Below the pieces are notes generated by a model. The model saw only the letters and a list, made by a program, of their open reading frames with translations. It was not told where the DNA came from and did not search any database. From the NCBI RefSeq assembly GCF_001429165.1, contig NZ_LMIR01000001.1, forward strand, positions 828,875 through 892,874: a stretch of 64,000 bases of DNA, written 5' to 3'. Position numbers and translations under genes: made by a program. Shown here one piece after another: positions 1-10,254 of this stretch. The DNA comes from Agromyces sp. Root81. Lineage in GTDB: Bacteria; Actinomycetota; Actinomycetes; Actinomycetales; Microbacteriaceae. The first letter of the stretch is position 1. Every line of letters begins with the position of its first letter.

Positions 1-29
1 GAGAACTTCGTCTGCCGAAGCCGCCGGGC

Positions 30-1283
30 GTGATCCGGCAGTTCTGGGCGCGGCACCCGTGGCTCACGGACTCGCTGATCACTGCGCTGTACTTCGTGCC
101 GACCTTCGTCGGAACGATCGCACTGATGTTCGTCCCGACCCCGCCGCCTGTGTGGATCGCCATCGCGCAGTTCGTCGCCATCGCAGTGGCCGCCGCTGCG
201 ATCCTGCTGTTCCGGCGCCGACGGCCATGGCTGCTCGTCATCGTCGCCTGGATCGTCTGCCTCGTCGTCTATCCCTTCGGGTCGACCGACGTGCTCCCGC
301 TGCTGCTCGCCCTGTACGCCCTCGCCGTCTACGGCTCGACCCGCTCCGCCTGGATCGGCTTCGCCGGTTCGGTGGTCGTCACGACGGCCTCGTCCTACAT
401 CGCCGTCTGGACCCAGGCCGATGACACCGTGGCACCGTTCGGCGCCAACGCACCGGCATCCGCCTCGCAGTTCACGGTGCTGCTGCTGATCGCGACGCTC
501 ATCGGAGTGACCGTCGGCAACCGGCGCCGGTACCTGAACGCCCTCATCGCCCGCGCACACGACCTCGCCCGCGAGCGCGACCAGCAGGCCCAGCTCGCGA
601 CCGCGCTCGAGCGCTCGCGCATCGCCCGCGAGATGCACGACATCGTCTCGCACAGCCTCACCGTCATGGTGACACTCGCCGACGGTTCGGCGGCGACCGT
701 GGGCCGCGATCCGGTGCGCGCCGCCGAGGCCATGGCGCACGTGGCCGACACCGGCCGTGCGGCGCTCGTCGACATGCGACGCATGCTCGGCGTGCTGGCC
801 GAGCCCGACGATGCGTCGGCCTGCCCCGACGAGCTCGCTCCGCAACCGGGCACGGCGGCGCTGCCGGTGCTCGTGGAGCGATTCCGCGCGGCCGGGCTGC
901 CGGTGCAGCTGACGACCGTCGGGCCGCCGATCGTCGACCCGAACCTGCAGCTGAACGTCTACCGCATCGTGCAGGAGGGGCTCACCAACGCCCTGCGGTA
1001 TGCGGCGACCGCGCATCGCGTCGACGTCAGCGTCGAGCACGCCGCCGGCACGGTGAAGGTCGACGTGCTCGACGACGCCGCCGTCGCATCGACGTCCGAA
1101 CTCGGCAGCGGCGGCAAGGGACTCGTCGGCATGCGGGAACGGGTCGCCCTCTACGGCGGCACGCTCGAGGTGGGTCCCGGCAGCGTACGGGGCTGGCGAC
1201 TGCACGCCGAGCTCCGAGCCGAAGAGACGACACCGACCACACCGACCGAACCACGCGCAGCGAACCCCGAGGACCCAGCATGA
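30..1283 (+). CDS. Sensor histidine kinase, DesK/NarX-like (HisKA_3) family
   Basis: Membrane sensor kinase that would autophosphorylate and pass phosphate to the regulator encoded just downstream. The first ~165 residues hold several hydrophobic segments, followed by a short coiled stretch. The H-box (IAREMHDIVSHSL, His203) is typical of the HisKA_3 family. The ATPase part shows the N-box (QEGLTNALRYA) and a G-box (GKGLVGMRERV). The gene overlaps the response regulator by 4 bases, so the two are surely co-translated. The GTG start at 30 is the first in this frame, but the frame is open to the window edge, so the true start could lie upstream. The signal sensed is not visible. Confidence 0.9.
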   Translation: MIRQFWARHPWLTDSLITALYFVPTFVGTIALMFVPTPPPVWIAIAQFVAIAVAAAAILLFRRRRPWLLVIVAWIVCLVVYPFGSTDVLPLLLALYALAVYGSTRSAWIGFAGSVVVTTASSYIAVWTQADDTVAPFGANAPASASQFTVLLLIATLIGVTVGNRRRYLNALIARAHDLARERDQQAQLATALERSRIAREMHDIVSHSLTVMVTLADGSAATVGRDPVRAAEAMAHVADTGRAALVDMRRMLGVLAEPDDASACPDELAPQPGTAALPVLVERFRAAGLPVQLTTVGPPIVDPNLQLNVYRIVQEGLTNALRYAATAHRVDVSVEHAAGTVKVDVLDDAAVASTSELGSGGKGLVGMRERVALYGGTLEVGPGSVRGWRLHAELRAEETTPTTPTEPRAANPEDPA

Positions 1284-1966
1284 GCACCGCACCGCCTCCC
1301 ATCCGCGTCGCAATCGCCGACGACCAGTCACTCGTGCGCACCGGCCTCCGCATGGTGCTCGAAGCCGAGCCCGATCTCGTCGTCGTCGGCGAGGCCGCCG
1401 ACGGGCGCAGCGCGATCGCCCTCGTCGACTCACTCGAGGTCGACGTCATGCTGATGGACGTGCGCATGCCGGACGTCGACGGCATCGCCGCCACCGAGGC
1501 GATCGCCCGAGGCGGCACGGCCACGCGCGTGCTCGTGCTGACGACCTTCGATCTCGACGAGTACGCGTTCGCCGCGATCCGCGCCGGCGCGAGCGGATTC
1601 CTGCTGAAGGACTCGAGGCCCGCCGAGCTGGTCGGCGCGATCCGCACCGTGCACGCCGGCGAGGCCGCGCTGGCCCCGCGCGTCACCCGCCGGATGATCG
1701 AGCTGTTCGCCGGCGAGCTGCCGGGCACGGCAGCGCCGAGCGGCGCCCCGGGGCTCGACTCGCTCACGCCCCGCGAGCGGGAGATCCTCATCGCCATCGC
1801 CGAGGGCCGGAGCAACCCCGAGATCGCCGAGCAGTTCTTCCTCTCGGAGTCGACGGTGAAGACCCACGTCGGCCGGGTGCTGCAGAAGCTCGACGCGCGC
1901 GACCGCGTGCAGCTCGTGATCTACGCCTACGAGCACGGACTGCTGTCGATGCCCGGCTCACCCTGA
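1280..1966 (+). CDS. Response regulator, NarL/FixJ (LuxR-type HTH) family
   Basis: DNA-binding partner of the upstream kinase. The receiver domain spans residues ~8-125 with the phospho-acceptor Asp60 (VMLMDVRMPD) and the conserved Lys110 (FLLKD). A LuxR-type helix-turn-helix follows at ~158-220 (LTPREREILIAIAEG, STVKTHVGRVLQKL). Length (228 aa) is normal for the family. The ATGA overlap with the kinase stop shows translational coupling. Its target genes cannot be read from the window. Confidence 0.95.
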   Translation: MSTAPPPIRVAIADDQSLVRTGLRMVLEAEPDLVVVGEAADGRSAIALVDSLEVDVMLMDVRMPDVDGIAATEAIARGGTATRVLVLTTFDLDEYAFAAIRAGASGFLLKDSRPAELVGAIRTVHAGEAALAPRVTRRMIELFAGELPGTAAPSGAPGLDSLTPREREILIAIAEGRSNPEIAEQFFLSESTVKTHVGRVLQKLDARDRVQLVIYAYEHGLLSMPGSP

Positions 1967-1971
1967 GTCGC

Positions 1972-1977
1972 TAGGCT
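1972..1977 (+). promoter_or_regulatory. Putative -10 box (TAGGCT) for pepN
   Basis: A TANNNT hexamer sits about 31 bases before the pepN start, and a Shine-Dalgarno sequence (cggagg) lies between them. No good -35 box is visible. Confidence 0.4.
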
Positions 1978-2008
1978 GGCGAGTCGACGACCACACGGAG
2001 GCCACTGA

Positions 2009-4591
2009 ATGCCCGCTGCCGATCTGACCCGAATCGAAGCCGAACAGCGCGCTCGGGTCGTACGTTCCCCGCGATACGACATCCGACTCGACCTGACGGG
2101 TGCGGGCGACACGTTCCGCAGCGAGACGCTCGTCTCGTTCGACGCGGAGGCCGGGGCGACGACCTTCATCGAGGCCTGCACCACCGAGGTGCACGAGATC
2201 TCGCTGAACGGCCGGTCGCTCGACCCCGCGGAGGCCAGCGACGGCACGCGCATCCGCCTCGACGATCTCGCCGCCGAGAACGAGCTCCGTGTCGTCTCGA
2301 CGGCCGCCTACACCAACACCGGCGAGGGCCTGCACCGCTTCGTCGACCCCGTCGACGGGGCGACCTACCTCTACACGGAGTTCGCCGTCGCCGAGGCGAA
2401 CCGAGTCTTCGCGGTCTTCGACCAGCCCGACCTGAAGGCCTCCTTCACGTTCACGATCACCGCGCCCGCGGCCTGGACGGTGCTGAGCAACGCCGCGACA
2501 CCGGAGCCGACGACGGCCGCCGCCGGCCCGGAGGCGACCGATGCGGTCGCGACATGGTCGTTCGAGCCCGGGCCGGTCATCTCGAGCTACATCGTGGCGA
2601 TCATCGCCGGCCCGTACGCCGCGTGGCACGGCAGTGCCCGCAGCGTCGACGGCCGCGACATCCCGCTCGGAGTGCTGACCCGCGCCTCGCTCGCCCGGTA
2701 CGCGGAGCCGGAGGTGATGTTCGAGCTCGTGCAGGCCGGTCTCGCGTTCTACGAGACGGCCTTCGGGGTGCCCTACCCCTACGGCAAGTACGACCAGATC
2801 TTCGTGCCCGAGTACAACTGGGGCGCCATGGAGAACGTCGGCGCCGTCACGTTCAACGAGTCGTACCTGTTCCGCTCACGGGTCTCCGACGCGCGGCGCG
2901 AGCGGCGCGCGATGGTCGTGCTGCACGAGCTCTCGCACATGTGGTTCGGCAACTCGGTCACGATGAAGTGGTGGAACGACCTCTGGCTCAATGAATCGTT
3001 CGCCACGTGGGCGTCGACCCTCGCGACCGCTGCCGTCACCGAGTTCACCGGTGTCTGGGCGACGTTCGCCAGCGATCAGAAGACGAACGCGGCCGAACAG
3101 GACCAGCTGCCGTCGACGCATCCGATCGTCGCCGAGATCGCGAACCTCGCCGACGTCGAGGTCAACTTCGATGCGATCACCTACGACAAGGGCGCCTCGG
3201 TACTGAAGCAGCTCGTCGCCTGGGTCGGCCTCGACGCCTTCCAGCGCGGTGTCGGCGCCTACCTCACCGCGCACGCCGGCGGCAACGCCACGCTCCGGGA
3301 CCTGCTCGACGAGCTCGAGGCGGCGAGCGGCCGCGACCTCACGCGCTGGTCGGCGCTCTGGCTCGAGACGGCCGGCGTCAACACCTTGCGCGCCGCGATC
3401 GAGACGGATGCCTCGGGCACGATCACCGCCGCACGCATCGAGCAGTCCGCGGCAGCGGGGCATCCGACGCTGCGCCCGCATCGCCTCGCGCTCGGCTGCT
3501 ACGAGCTCGGCGACGCCGGGCTCACACGGACGAACCGCATCGAGCTCGACATCGACGGCGCCGCGACCGAGGTGCCCGAACTCGTCGGGCGGCGACGCCC
3601 CGACCTGCTGCTCGTCAACGACGACGACCTCACCTACGCCAAGGTGCGGCTCGACCCGACGTCGCTTCGAACCGCGATCGACCACCTCCCCGAGCTCACC
3701 GACCCCGTCTCCCGCGCCGTCGTGCTCGGTTCGGCGTGGGACGCGCTGCGCGACGCCGAGGTGCCGACCATCGAGTTCGTGCGACTGGTCATCGGCAGCA
3801 TCGGCCACGAGACGCAGTCGGCGGCCCGTGCGCTCGCACTCGCTCGACTCGAGCTCGCGATCGGGCGCTACCTCGCCGAGGAGCACCGCACGCAGGTCGC
3901 CGCCGAGGCCGGCGACGCCGTCTGGGCACTCGCCGAGCTCTCCGAGCCGGGCTCCGACACCCAACTGCAGTTCGTGAAGGGCTTCACCCGCGTCGCCTCG
4001 ACCGCCGCCCACGCCGACGTGCTCGGGAGCCTGCTCGACGGCTCGATCAAGCTCGCGGGGCTCGGGATCGACCTCGACCTGCACTGGGAGCTCGTGGTCG
4101 CGCGGGCGACGCTCGGCGCGGCAGCCGACGAGGAGATCGACGAGGCGCTCGCGCGCGACGACACGGCCAAGGGACGCCTCCTCGCCGAGACCGCGCGTGC
4201 GGCACGCCCCGATCAGGCGGTGAAGGATGCCGCGTGGCACCGCGTCGCCACGGACGCGGCACTGTCGAACGACCTCGCGCGCGCGATCGCCGACGGCTGG
4301 CAGCGCACGACGCAGCCCGAGCTGCTCGCGAGCAGCGCACCCGCCTACTTCGACGCGCTGCAGGGCGTCTGGGCGAGCCGGAGCTTCACGATGGCCTCGC
4401 TCATCGTGAAGCGGCTCTACCCGGCGTCGTTCGTCTCCTCCGAGCTCGCGGACCTGACGCGCACCTGGCTCGCGGCGAACCCGGCGCCGGCGCCGCTGCA
4501 CCGACTCGTCTCAGAGCACCTCGACGAACTCGAGCGTGCACTCGCCGCGCAGGCGCGCGATGCCAGCGAGCTCTCGGGCACGGCTCAGTAG
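2009..4591 (+). CDS. pepN: Aminopeptidase N (M1 family zinc metallopeptidase)
   Basis: Cytosolic zinc exopeptidase that removes N-terminal residues from peptides. The M1 exopeptidase motif GAMEN lies at residues 272-276. The zinc site HELSH is at 306-310 and the third ligand Glu329 is in NESFA. The C-terminal half matches the helical ERAP1-like domain of actinobacterial PepN, and 860 aa is the usual length. The ATG start is preceded by cggagg at proper spacing. It stands alone, between the two-component system and the MscS channel gene. Confidence 0.96.
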   Translation: MPAADLTRIEAEQRARVVRSPRYDIRLDLTGAGDTFRSETLVSFDAEAGATTFIEACTTEVHEISLNGRSLDPAEASDGTRIRLDDLAAENELRVVSTAAYTNTGEGLHRFVDPVDGATYLYTEFAVAEANRVFAVFDQPDLKASFTFTITAPAAWTVLSNAATPEPTTAAAGPEATDAVATWSFEPGPVISSYIVAIIAGPYAAWHGSARSVDGRDIPLGVLTRASLARYAEPEVMFELVQAGLAFYETAFGVPYPYGKYDQIFVPEYNWGAMENVGAVTFNESYLFRSRVSDARRERRAMVVLHELSHMWFGNSVTMKWWNDLWLNESFATWASTLATAAVTEFTGVWATFASDQKTNAAEQDQLPSTHPIVAEIANLADVEVNFDAITYDKGASVLKQLVAWVGLDAFQRGVGAYLTAHAGGNATLRDLLDELEAASGRDLTRWSALWLETAGVNTLRAAIETDASGTITAARIEQSAAAGHPTLRPHRLALGCYELGDAGLTRTNRIELDIDGAATEVPELVGRRRPDLLLVNDDDLTYAKVRLDPTSLRTAIDHLPELTDPVSRAVVLGSAWDALRDAEVPTIEFVRLVIGSIGHETQSAARALALARLELAIGRYLAEEHRTQVAAEAGDAVWALAELSEPGSDTQLQFVKGFTRVASTAAHADVLGSLLDGSIKLAGLGIDLDLHWELVVARATLGAAADEEIDEALARDDTAKGRLLAETARAARPDQAVKDAAWHRVATDAALSNDLARAIADGWQRTTQPELLASSAPAYFDALQGVWASRSFTMASLIVKRLYPASFVSSELADLTRTWLAANPAPAPLHRLVSEHLDELERALAAQARDASELSGTAQ

Positions 4592-4594
4592 ACT
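4589..4594 (+). promoter_or_regulatory. Putative -10 box (TAGACT) for mscS, near-leaderless
   Basis: TAGACT ends 8 bases before the ATG at 4603 and overlaps the pepN stop. No Shine-Dalgarno sequence is present, so the mRNA probably starts at or 1-2 bases before the ATG. Confidence 0.5.
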
Positions 4595-4602
4595 TTCACA
4601 CC

Positions 4603-5715
4603 ATGCTCGGTTTCGACACGCCCTCCCCCGACGAGAACCCGGTGAATCCCGACTTCTGGGCGCAGATCGCGTCGTACTGGGCCGAGAACTGGGACGTCGT
4701 GCTCGGCAAGATCATCTCGATCGTCTTCATCATCGCGTTCGCGCTCCTGATCCGCTGGGTGCTGCACTTCGTCATCGAGCGCGTCGTCAAGCAGATCGTC
4801 ACGGGTGTCAAGAAGAAGCAGGACGTCACCGACACCCAGGCGCTGCAGGCGTCGCCGCTCGCGGCCGTGCGAGTGGTGCAGCGCACCCGCACGCTCGGCA
4901 CGGTGCTCACGAACATCGTCAACGTGACGCTCTTCATCATCGTCGTGCTGCTCATCGTCGACACGATCAACAATCAGATCCTCGGCTCGTTCGCCCTGCT
5001 GACCGCAGCGCTCGGCGCCGGCCTCGGCTTCGGTGCCCAGAACATCGTGAAAGACGGGCTCAACGGCCTGTTCATGGTCGTGGAGGACCAGCTCGGCGTC
5101 GGCGACGTCGTCGATCTCGGCCCGGCGACCGGCATCGTCGAAGAGGTGCGCATCCGCGTCACCAAGATCCGCGACGTGAACGGCACCCTCTGGTTCGTGC
5201 GCAACGGCGAGATCCTCCGCGTCGGCAACATGTCACAGGGCTGGGCTCGGGTGATCGTCGACCTCGCCGTGCCGTACGACGTCGACGTCGACGAGGTCGA
5301 GGCGACGCTGCTGCGAACCGCGACCGAGATGGCGCACTCACCCAAGTGGCGCTCCCGCGTGCTCGAGAAGCCCGAGGTCTGGGGTCTGGAGTCGGTCACG
5401 GCAGAGGCGCTCGTCATCCGCGTGGTCATGAAGGTGCGCTCCTCGGCGAAGGACGACGTGGCGCGCGAGCTGCGCATGCGGCTCAAGCGCGCGCTCGACG
5501 AGACCGGCGTGAAGCTGCCGAGCCTCACCAGCGTCGTGCTGGCAGGATTCGAGGGCGCCACCCGGGTCAAGGGCGCGAAGCCGCCGAAGACGACCCCGAA
5601 CGCCGTCGTCGCCGCGGGCGACACCGGAGCCGCCGCGGCCCGTGCCGCAGTCAAGAAGCCGCGCGCACCCCGCGCACCGAAGCCGCCGGCCCCGCCGGCC
5701 GGAGGAGCATCATGA
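4603..5715 (+). CDS. Small-conductance mechanosensitive channel, MscS family
   Basis: Membrane channel that releases solutes under hypo-osmotic stress. Three hydrophobic segments fall at about residues 30-55, 98-125 and 128-150. The pore helix and beta-domain signature follows ([16 protein letters not shown], then [11 protein letters not shown]). The C-terminus is a Lys/Ala/Pro-rich tail of ~50 residues, unusual but common in actinobacterial members. The ATG at 4603 was chosen because the protein family begins there and a -10 box lies directly before it; the open frame further upstream is only antisense-like shadow of pepN. It overlaps the next gene by 4 bases. Confidence 0.92.
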   Translation: MLGFDTPSPDENPVNPDFWAQIASYWAENWDVVLGKIISIVFIIAFALLIRWVLHFVIERVVKQIVTGVKKKQDVTDTQALQASPLAAVRVVQRTRTLGTVLTNIVNVTLFIIVVLLIVDTINNQILGSFALLTAALGAGLGFGAQNIVKDGLNGLFMVVEDQLGVGDVVDLGPATGIVEEVRIRVTKIRDVNGTLWFVRNGEILRVGNMSQGWARVIVDLAVPYDVDVDEVEATLLRTATEMAHSPKWRSRVLEKPEVWGLESVTAEALVIRVVMKVRSSAKDDVARELRMRLKRALDETGVKLPSLTSVVLAGFEGATRVKGAKPPKTTPNAVVAAGDTGAAAARAAVKKPRAPRAPKPPAPPAGGAS

Positions 5716-6176
5716 GCGAGCAGCTGCCTGCCGAGGCATCCGGACCTCCGCGACCGGCGAACGTGCCGCTGCGCGGCACCGAGCACGGCTCGGCACTCGG
5801 CCCCTCGTTCTACGAGACCGTCGGCGGGCGGCCGACCTTCGAGAAGCTCGTCGCGGAGTTCTACCGCGGCGTCGCCGGCGACCCCGTGCTGAAGCCGATG
5901 TACCCCGAGGAGGACCTCGGTCCGGCCGCCGAGCGGCTCACGATGTTCCTCGAGCAGTACTGGGGCGGCCCCGGCACCTACAGCGAGCAGCGCGGGCACC
6001 CCCGCCTGCGCATGCGCCACCAGCCGTTCACGGTGAACCCCGATGCCCGCGACCGCTGGCTCGCGCACATGCGGGTGGCGGTCGACTCGCTCGACCTGCC
6101 GCCGCTCGCCGAGGAGACCCTGTGGGATTATCTCCAGCGAGCCGCGCACGCGATGGTCAACACGTTCGACGAATAG
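5712..6176 (+). CDS. glbO: Group II truncated haemoglobin (GlbO/TrHbO-like)
   Basis: Small haem protein likely to bind O2 or scavenge NO and peroxide. The 154-aa chain carries a ~30-residue N-terminal extension and then the 2-over-2 globin fold. The proximal His is His103 (MRHQPF), and the QYWGGP segment supplies the group II G8 Trp (Trp84). The start overlaps the mscS stop by 4 bases with GGAGGAG upstream, so it is translated together with the channel. The functional link between the two is not obvious. Confidence 0.93.
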   Translation: MSEQLPAEASGPPRPANVPLRGTEHGSALGPSFYETVGGRPTFEKLVAEFYRGVAGDPVLKPMYPEEDLGPAAERLTMFLEQYWGGPGTYSEQRGHPRLRMRHQPFTVNPDARDRWLAHMRVAVDSLDLPPLAEETLWDYLQRAAHAMVNTFDE

Positions 6177-6232
6177 CAGCACCACCCGATCCCACCCGAA
6201 CCCCACGCACCACCCGAGACGAAGGAGTCCTT

Positions 6233-7921
6233 GTGGCCGCCTCCCCCGCACCCGCCGCGACCGAACGCACGCAGAAGCCGGCCGACGCCATCGTCGTCGG
6301 CGCCGGCCTCTCCGGCCTCGTCGCTGCGGCGGAGCTCGTCGATGCCGGCAAGCGCGTCGTGATCGTCGACCAGGAGCTCGAGGCGAGCCTCGGCGGGCAG
6401 GCGCACTGGTCGTTCGGCGGGCTCTTCCTCGTCGACTCCCCCGAGCAGCGCCGCATGGGCGTGAAGGACTCGCTCGAGCTCGCGAAGCAGGACTGGGACG
6501 GCACCGCCGGATTCGACCGTGAAGACGAGGACGACTGGGGTCGGCGCTGGGCCGACGCCTACGTCGAGTTCGCCGCGGGCGAGAAGCGCGCCTGGCTGTA
6601 CGAGAAGGGCGTGCGCTTCTTCCCGATCGTCGGCTGGGCCGAACGCGGCGGCTACAACGCCATCGGCCACGGCAACTCGGTGCCGCGCTTCCACATCACC
6701 TGGGGCACCGGCCCGGGAGTGCTCGCGCCGTTCATCGCCAAGGTGAAGGCGGGTGAGGCCGCCGGCCTCGTCGAGCTGCGTCACCGTCACCGCGTCGATG
6801 AGCTCATCGTCGAGGACGGGGCCGTCGTCGGCATCCGCGGCGCGGTGCTCGCACCCGACGGAGCCGGCCGCGGGGAGCCCTCGAACCGCGACGAAGTCGC
6901 CGAATTCGAGCTCCGCGCCCCCGCCGTCGTGGTCGCCTCCGGCGGCATCGGCGGCAACCACGACCTCGTGCGTGCGGCGTGGCCCGAGCGGCTCGGCACG
7001 GCACCCGAGCACATGCTCTCGGGTGTGCCGGCACACGTCGACGGGCGAATGCTCGGCATCGCCGAGGCATCCGGCGCCCGGCTCGTCAACGGCGATCGCA
7101 TGTGGCACTACACCGAGGGCATCACCAACTGGGACCCCATCTGGCCGATGCACGGCATCCGGATCCTGCCCGGCCCGTCGTCGCTCTGGTTCGACGCGAC
7201 CGGCAAGCGGCTGCCCGTGCCGCTCTTCCCCGGATTCGACACGCTCGGCACGCTCGAGCACCTCATGACGACCGGGCACGACCACTCCTGGTTCGTGCTC
7301 ACCCAGAAGATCATCGAGAAGGAGTTCGCCCTCTCGGGCAGCGAGCAGAACCCCGACCTCACCGGCAAGGACCTGAAGCTCCTCGCGCAGCGGCTCGGCT
7401 CCGGCGCCCCCGGGCCGGTCGAGGCGTTCAAGGAGCACGGCGTCGACTTCGTCGTCGCCGACACGCTCGACGAACTCCTCGAGGGCATGTGGGCGCTCTC
7501 GCCCGAGGCCGAACTCGACACCGCGAACATCGAGCGCGAGATCGTCGCGCGCGACCGCGAGGTCGACAACGAGTTCACGAAGGACCTGCAGCTCACCGCC
7601 GTGCGCGGGGCACGCAACTACCGCGGCGACAAGCTCATCCGCGTGGCCACGCCGCACCGGATCCTCGACCCGAAGGCCGGCCCGCTCATCGCGGTGAAGC
7701 TGCACATCCTCACCCGCAAGAGCCTCGGCGGCATCCAGACCGACCTCGATTCGCGCGCCCTCGGAACGGACGGCGCACCGGTGCCCGGGCTCTACGCCGT
7801 CGGCGAGGCATCCGGATTCGGCGGAGGCGGTGTGCACGGCTACCGTGCACTCGAGGGCACCTTCCTCGGCGGATGCCTGTTCACCGGTCGGGCAGCCGGG
7901 CGCGCGATCGCCCGAGGCTGA
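6233..7921 (+). CDS. FAD-binding dehydrogenase (fumarate reductase / ketosteroid dehydrogenase-like)
   Basis: Flavoprotein oxidoreductase of 562 aa. The dinucleotide-binding motif GAGLSGLVAAAEL lies near residues 22-34. The C-terminus carries the family-typical segment SLGGIQTDLDSRAL, then LYAVGEASGFGGGGVHG. This architecture is shared by succinate dehydrogenase/fumarate reductase flavoproteins and 3-ketosteroid delta-1-dehydrogenases, and the substrate cannot be told. The GTG start at 6233 was chosen because GAAGGAG lies at 6221-6227. It follows the globin gene on the same strand after 56 bases. Confidence 0.88.
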   Translation: MAASPAPAATERTQKPADAIVVGAGLSGLVAAAELVDAGKRVVIVDQELEASLGGQAHWSFGGLFLVDSPEQRRMGVKDSLELAKQDWDGTAGFDREDEDDWGRRWADAYVEFAAGEKRAWLYEKGVRFFPIVGWAERGGYNAIGHGNSVPRFHITWGTGPGVLAPFIAKVKAGEAAGLVELRHRHRVDELIVEDGAVVGIRGAVLAPDGAGRGEPSNRDEVAEFELRAPAVVVASGGIGGNHDLVRAAWPERLGTAPEHMLSGVPAHVDGRMLGIAEASGARLVNGDRMWHYTEGITNWDPIWPMHGIRILPGPSSLWFDATGKRLPVPLFPGFDTLGTLEHLMTTGHDHSWFVLTQKIIEKEFALSGSEQNPDLTGKDLKLLAQRLGSGAPGPVEAFKEHGVDFVVADTLDELLEGMWALSPEAELDTANIEREIVARDREVDNEFTKDLQLTAVRGARNYRGDKLIRVATPHRILDPKAGPLIAVKLHILTRKSLGGIQTDLDSRALGTDGAPVPGLYAVGEASGFGGGGVHGYRALEGTFLGGCLFTGRAAGRAIARG

Positions 7922-7924
7922 GGC

Positions 7925-8497
7925 ATGCCGTCCGGGACGATCGCCGACTGGTTGCGGGCGCAGCCCGCGCTCACCGGCAATGCACCGCGGCTGGACCTCC
8001 AGGCGCTCCCGCACGATCCTGTGGCGCTGTTCGTGGACTGGATCCGAGATGCGGCCCGCGCAGGAGTCGCCGAGCCGCACGCCGCGACCCTCGCAACGGT
8101 CGACGCCGACGGCCTACCGGACGCGCGCACGCTCATCCTCAAGGACGTGAGCGAGCGCGGGTGGGCCGTCGCGGGGCAGCGCTCGTCGCGAAAGGGCTCG
8201 CAGCTCGCGGCGCACCCGGTGGCCGCGCTGAACTTCTGGTGGCAGCCGGTCGTGCGAGCGGTGCGAGTGCGCGGCACGGTGCTCGAAGCGAGCCGCGAGG
8301 AGAGCGATGCCGACCTCGCGGCTCGGTCGGCCGCGGCCCGCGCCGGGATCGAGCCCGGCGACTGGACGCTGTGGCGGATCGTGCCGGCCCGGATCGAGTT
8401 CTGGCAGGGCTCGCCGGATCGCCGGCACACGCGGATCGTGTACGTCACCGACGGCGGGGCATGGTCGCGACAGGTGTCAGGAGCGGAGCAGCCCTAG
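7925..8497 (+). CDS. pdxH: Pyridoxamine 5'-phosphate oxidase
   Basis: FMN enzyme that oxidises pyridoxine or pyridoxamine phosphate to pyridoxal phosphate, using O2. At 190 aa it is slightly shorter than the usual ~210. Family features seen are PHAATLATVDADGLPDAR, RTLILKDV, the FMN-binding SSRKGSQL region, and the C-terminal PARIEFWQGSPDRRH motif. It lies 3 bases after the FAD dehydrogenase gene, so the two are probably co-transcribed. The stop overlaps the convergent next gene by 4 bases. Confidence 0.92.
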   Translation: MPSGTIADWLRAQPALTGNAPRLDLQALPHDPVALFVDWIRDAARAGVAEPHAATLATVDADGLPDARTLILKDVSERGWAVAGQRSSRKGSQLAAHPVAALNFWWQPVVRAVRVRGTVLEASREESDADLAARSAAARAGIEPGDWTLWRIVPARIEFWQGSPDRRHTRIVYVTDGGAWSRQVSGAEQP

Positions 8498-9174
8498 GCC
8501 TTCAGGCTCCAGGGCTTGCGACGCACGAGCACGTGGCCGCGGCGCGAGGAGAGCCGGGTCCACGGGCCCGTCTCGAAGAGCTTGACCTCGTCGTCGCCGA
8601 GGAACCCGAGGCTGTACGCCGCGAACGCGGCACCGGTCGGCACGTACTCGACGCCCTCGACGCCGCGCCCCCACACCTCGGAGCGCACGCGCTGCACGAG
8701 CTGCTCCCCCGTGCCGGCGGGGATCGCCTCGGCGACCTCGTCGATGCCCGCACGGGCGGCGGCCTCGAGCGTCGCGGCATCCGTCGTGCCGAGCGGTCGC
8801 CAGCCGCCCCGCGGCGGGGAGATGCCCGCCCAGGTGACGGTGTTGACCTCGGGCGGCCGCGACATCGAAACGGGGCGCGAGTCGTCGTCTTCGCCGAGCT
8901 CGCCCCGGGCGCGAACGATGCGTTCGACGAGGGAGCGCATCGGCACGACCGAGTCGAACTCCTCGTCGTCGGCGAGCGCGAAGGTGCGCAGGCCGAGCAC
9001 GGTGGGGCTCTCGTCGAGGATGCCCCGCGGATAGAGGATCGCGGTGTACACGGCGAGGATGCCGGAGCCCGCGATGAGGCGCACGGAGCCGTCTTCGACG
9101 CGACCTGCGCGCTGCAGGTACGTGTGCAGATCTCCGAGCGACAGGCTGTCGGCGAGCGTGAGTTGTTGAGCCAT
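8494..9174 (-). CDS. Conserved protein of unknown function
   Basis: A 226-aa protein without clear transmembrane segments or catalytic motifs that I can recognise. It starts MAQQLTLADSLSLGDLHTYL and contains a hydrophobic patch (AGSGILAVYTAIL). The composition and codon use match its neighbours, so it looks like a native lineage gene. An AGGAG ribosome-binding site precedes the ATG, and TAGTTT (complement of 9184-9189) could be the -10 box. It is transcribed divergently from the thioesterase gene. Confidence 0.75.
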   Translation of the reverse strand: MAQQLTLADSLSLGDLHTYLQRAGRVEDGSVRLIAGSGILAVYTAILYPRGILDESPTVLGLRTFALADDEEFDSVVPMRSLVERIVRARGELGEDDDSRPVSMSRPPEVNTVTWAGISPPRGGWRPLGTTDAATLEAAARAGIDEVAEAIPAGTGEQLVQRVRSEVWGRGVEGVEYVPTGAAFAAYSLGFLGDDEVKLFETGPWTRLSSRRGHVLVRRKPWSLKA

Positions 9175-9267
9175 CTCCTGTCTAAACTACCAAGAGAGCG
9201 CCGCCGCCCCGGCGGTCACACGCTCTGAGGGTCACGAGCGGTCACCGACCACCGACACGGAGGAACG

Positions 9268-10158
9268 ATGAACGGTCCGATCGACGGCCTGCTGAGCACT
9301 CTGCACCTCACCGACACCGGTGCACGCACCACGGAGGACATCTTCACGGGTCCGTCGCAGTGGATGCCGCTCGGGCGTGTCTTCGGCGGCCAGGTGCTCG
9401 CCCAGTCGTTGATCGCCGCGATGCGCACGGTGCCCGACGACCGCACGATCCACTCGATGCACGGGTACTTCCTGCGGCCCGGCGACGTGGCGCACCCCAT
9501 CACCTTCTCGGTCGACCGCCTGCACGACGGCCGCTCGTTCTCGACCCGGCGCACGCATGCGTTCCAGAACGGCGTGCCGATCCTCTCGCTCATCGCCTCG
9601 TTCCAGACCGAGGACGACGGCGTCTCGCACCAGGTGGAGATGCCGACCGACCTTCCCGACCCCGACACCCTGCCGACGACGGCCGACGTGCTCGGCGCGT
9701 TGGACCACGACATCGCCCGGTACTGGTCGAACGAGCGCGCCTTCGACGTACGGCACATCCCGTCGCCCGTCTACCTCACGGTCGAGGGCGAGCGGGTCCC
9801 GCGCCAGGCGGTGTGGATGAAGGCGTTCGGCCGCCTGCCCGACGACCTCAACATGCATCGGGCCGCGCTCGCGTATGCGAGCGACTATTCGATCCTCGAA
9901 CCGATCCTCCGTGCGCACGGTGTCGCCTGGGCGACGCCGGGTCTCAAGATCGCGAGCCTCGACCACGCCATGTGGTGGCACCGTGACGCCCGGGTCGACG
10001 AGTGGCTGCTGTACACGCAGGACTCACCGTCGGCGAGCGGCGGTCGCGGCCTCTCGCTCGGGCGCATCTACACCCGCGAGGGCGTGCTGGTGGCGAGCGT
10101 GGCGCAGGAAGGCATGGTTCGGGTGCCTGCGCGCGACGCGAAGCATTCGCCTGAATAG
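9268..10158 (+). CDS. tesB: Acyl-CoA thioesterase II
   Basis: Double hot-dog enzyme that hydrolyses medium- and long-chain acyl-CoA. The two domains are visible: residues ~25-115 (WMPLGRVFGGQVLAQSL, MHGYFLRPGD, FSTRRTHAFQNG) and ~170-290 (AYASDYSILEPIL, SLDHAMWWHRD, LYTQDSPSASGGRGL). The catalytic Asp/Ser/Gln constellation of TesB lies in the second part. Length 296 aa is standard. CGGAGG precedes the ATG. Confidence 0.95.
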   Translation: MNGPIDGLLSTLHLTDTGARTTEDIFTGPSQWMPLGRVFGGQVLAQSLIAAMRTVPDDRTIHSMHGYFLRPGDVAHPITFSVDRLHDGRSFSTRRTHAFQNGVPILSLIASFQTEDDGVSHQVEMPTDLPDPDTLPTTADVLGALDHDIARYWSNERAFDVRHIPSPVYLTVEGERVPRQAVWMKAFGRLPDDLNMHRAALAYASDYSILEPILRAHGVAWATPGLKIASLDHAMWWHRDARVDEWLLYTQDSPSASGGRGLSLGRIYTREGVLVASVAQEGMVRVPARDAKHSPE

Positions 10159-10254
10159 ATCCTGTGGAATCCCTCGCCCGCTCCCGATGGTGACCCAGAA
10201 TGGGGCAATGGGCGCTCGCGTGACGTGAGCGACGCGGACGAAGGAGTTCTGGCG

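Noticed and set aside
395-853. Long open frames antisense to the histidine kinase, pepN, ligA, glgP and other genes
   Set aside because: They are products of the high GC content. They are Arg/Ala/Pro-rich without family motifs, and the opposite strand carries proteins with clear catalytic residues.
3007-4602. Frame extending the MscS protein far upstream through pepN
   Set aside because: The extension is Arg-rich shadow sequence of pepN. The MscS family begins at the ATG at 4603, directly after a -10 box.
10225-10254. GTG at 10225 as start of the Rieske lipoprotein
   Set aside because: It would put ten acidic residues before the twin-arginine signal and has no ribosome-binding site, while GAAGGAG precedes the ATG at 10255.
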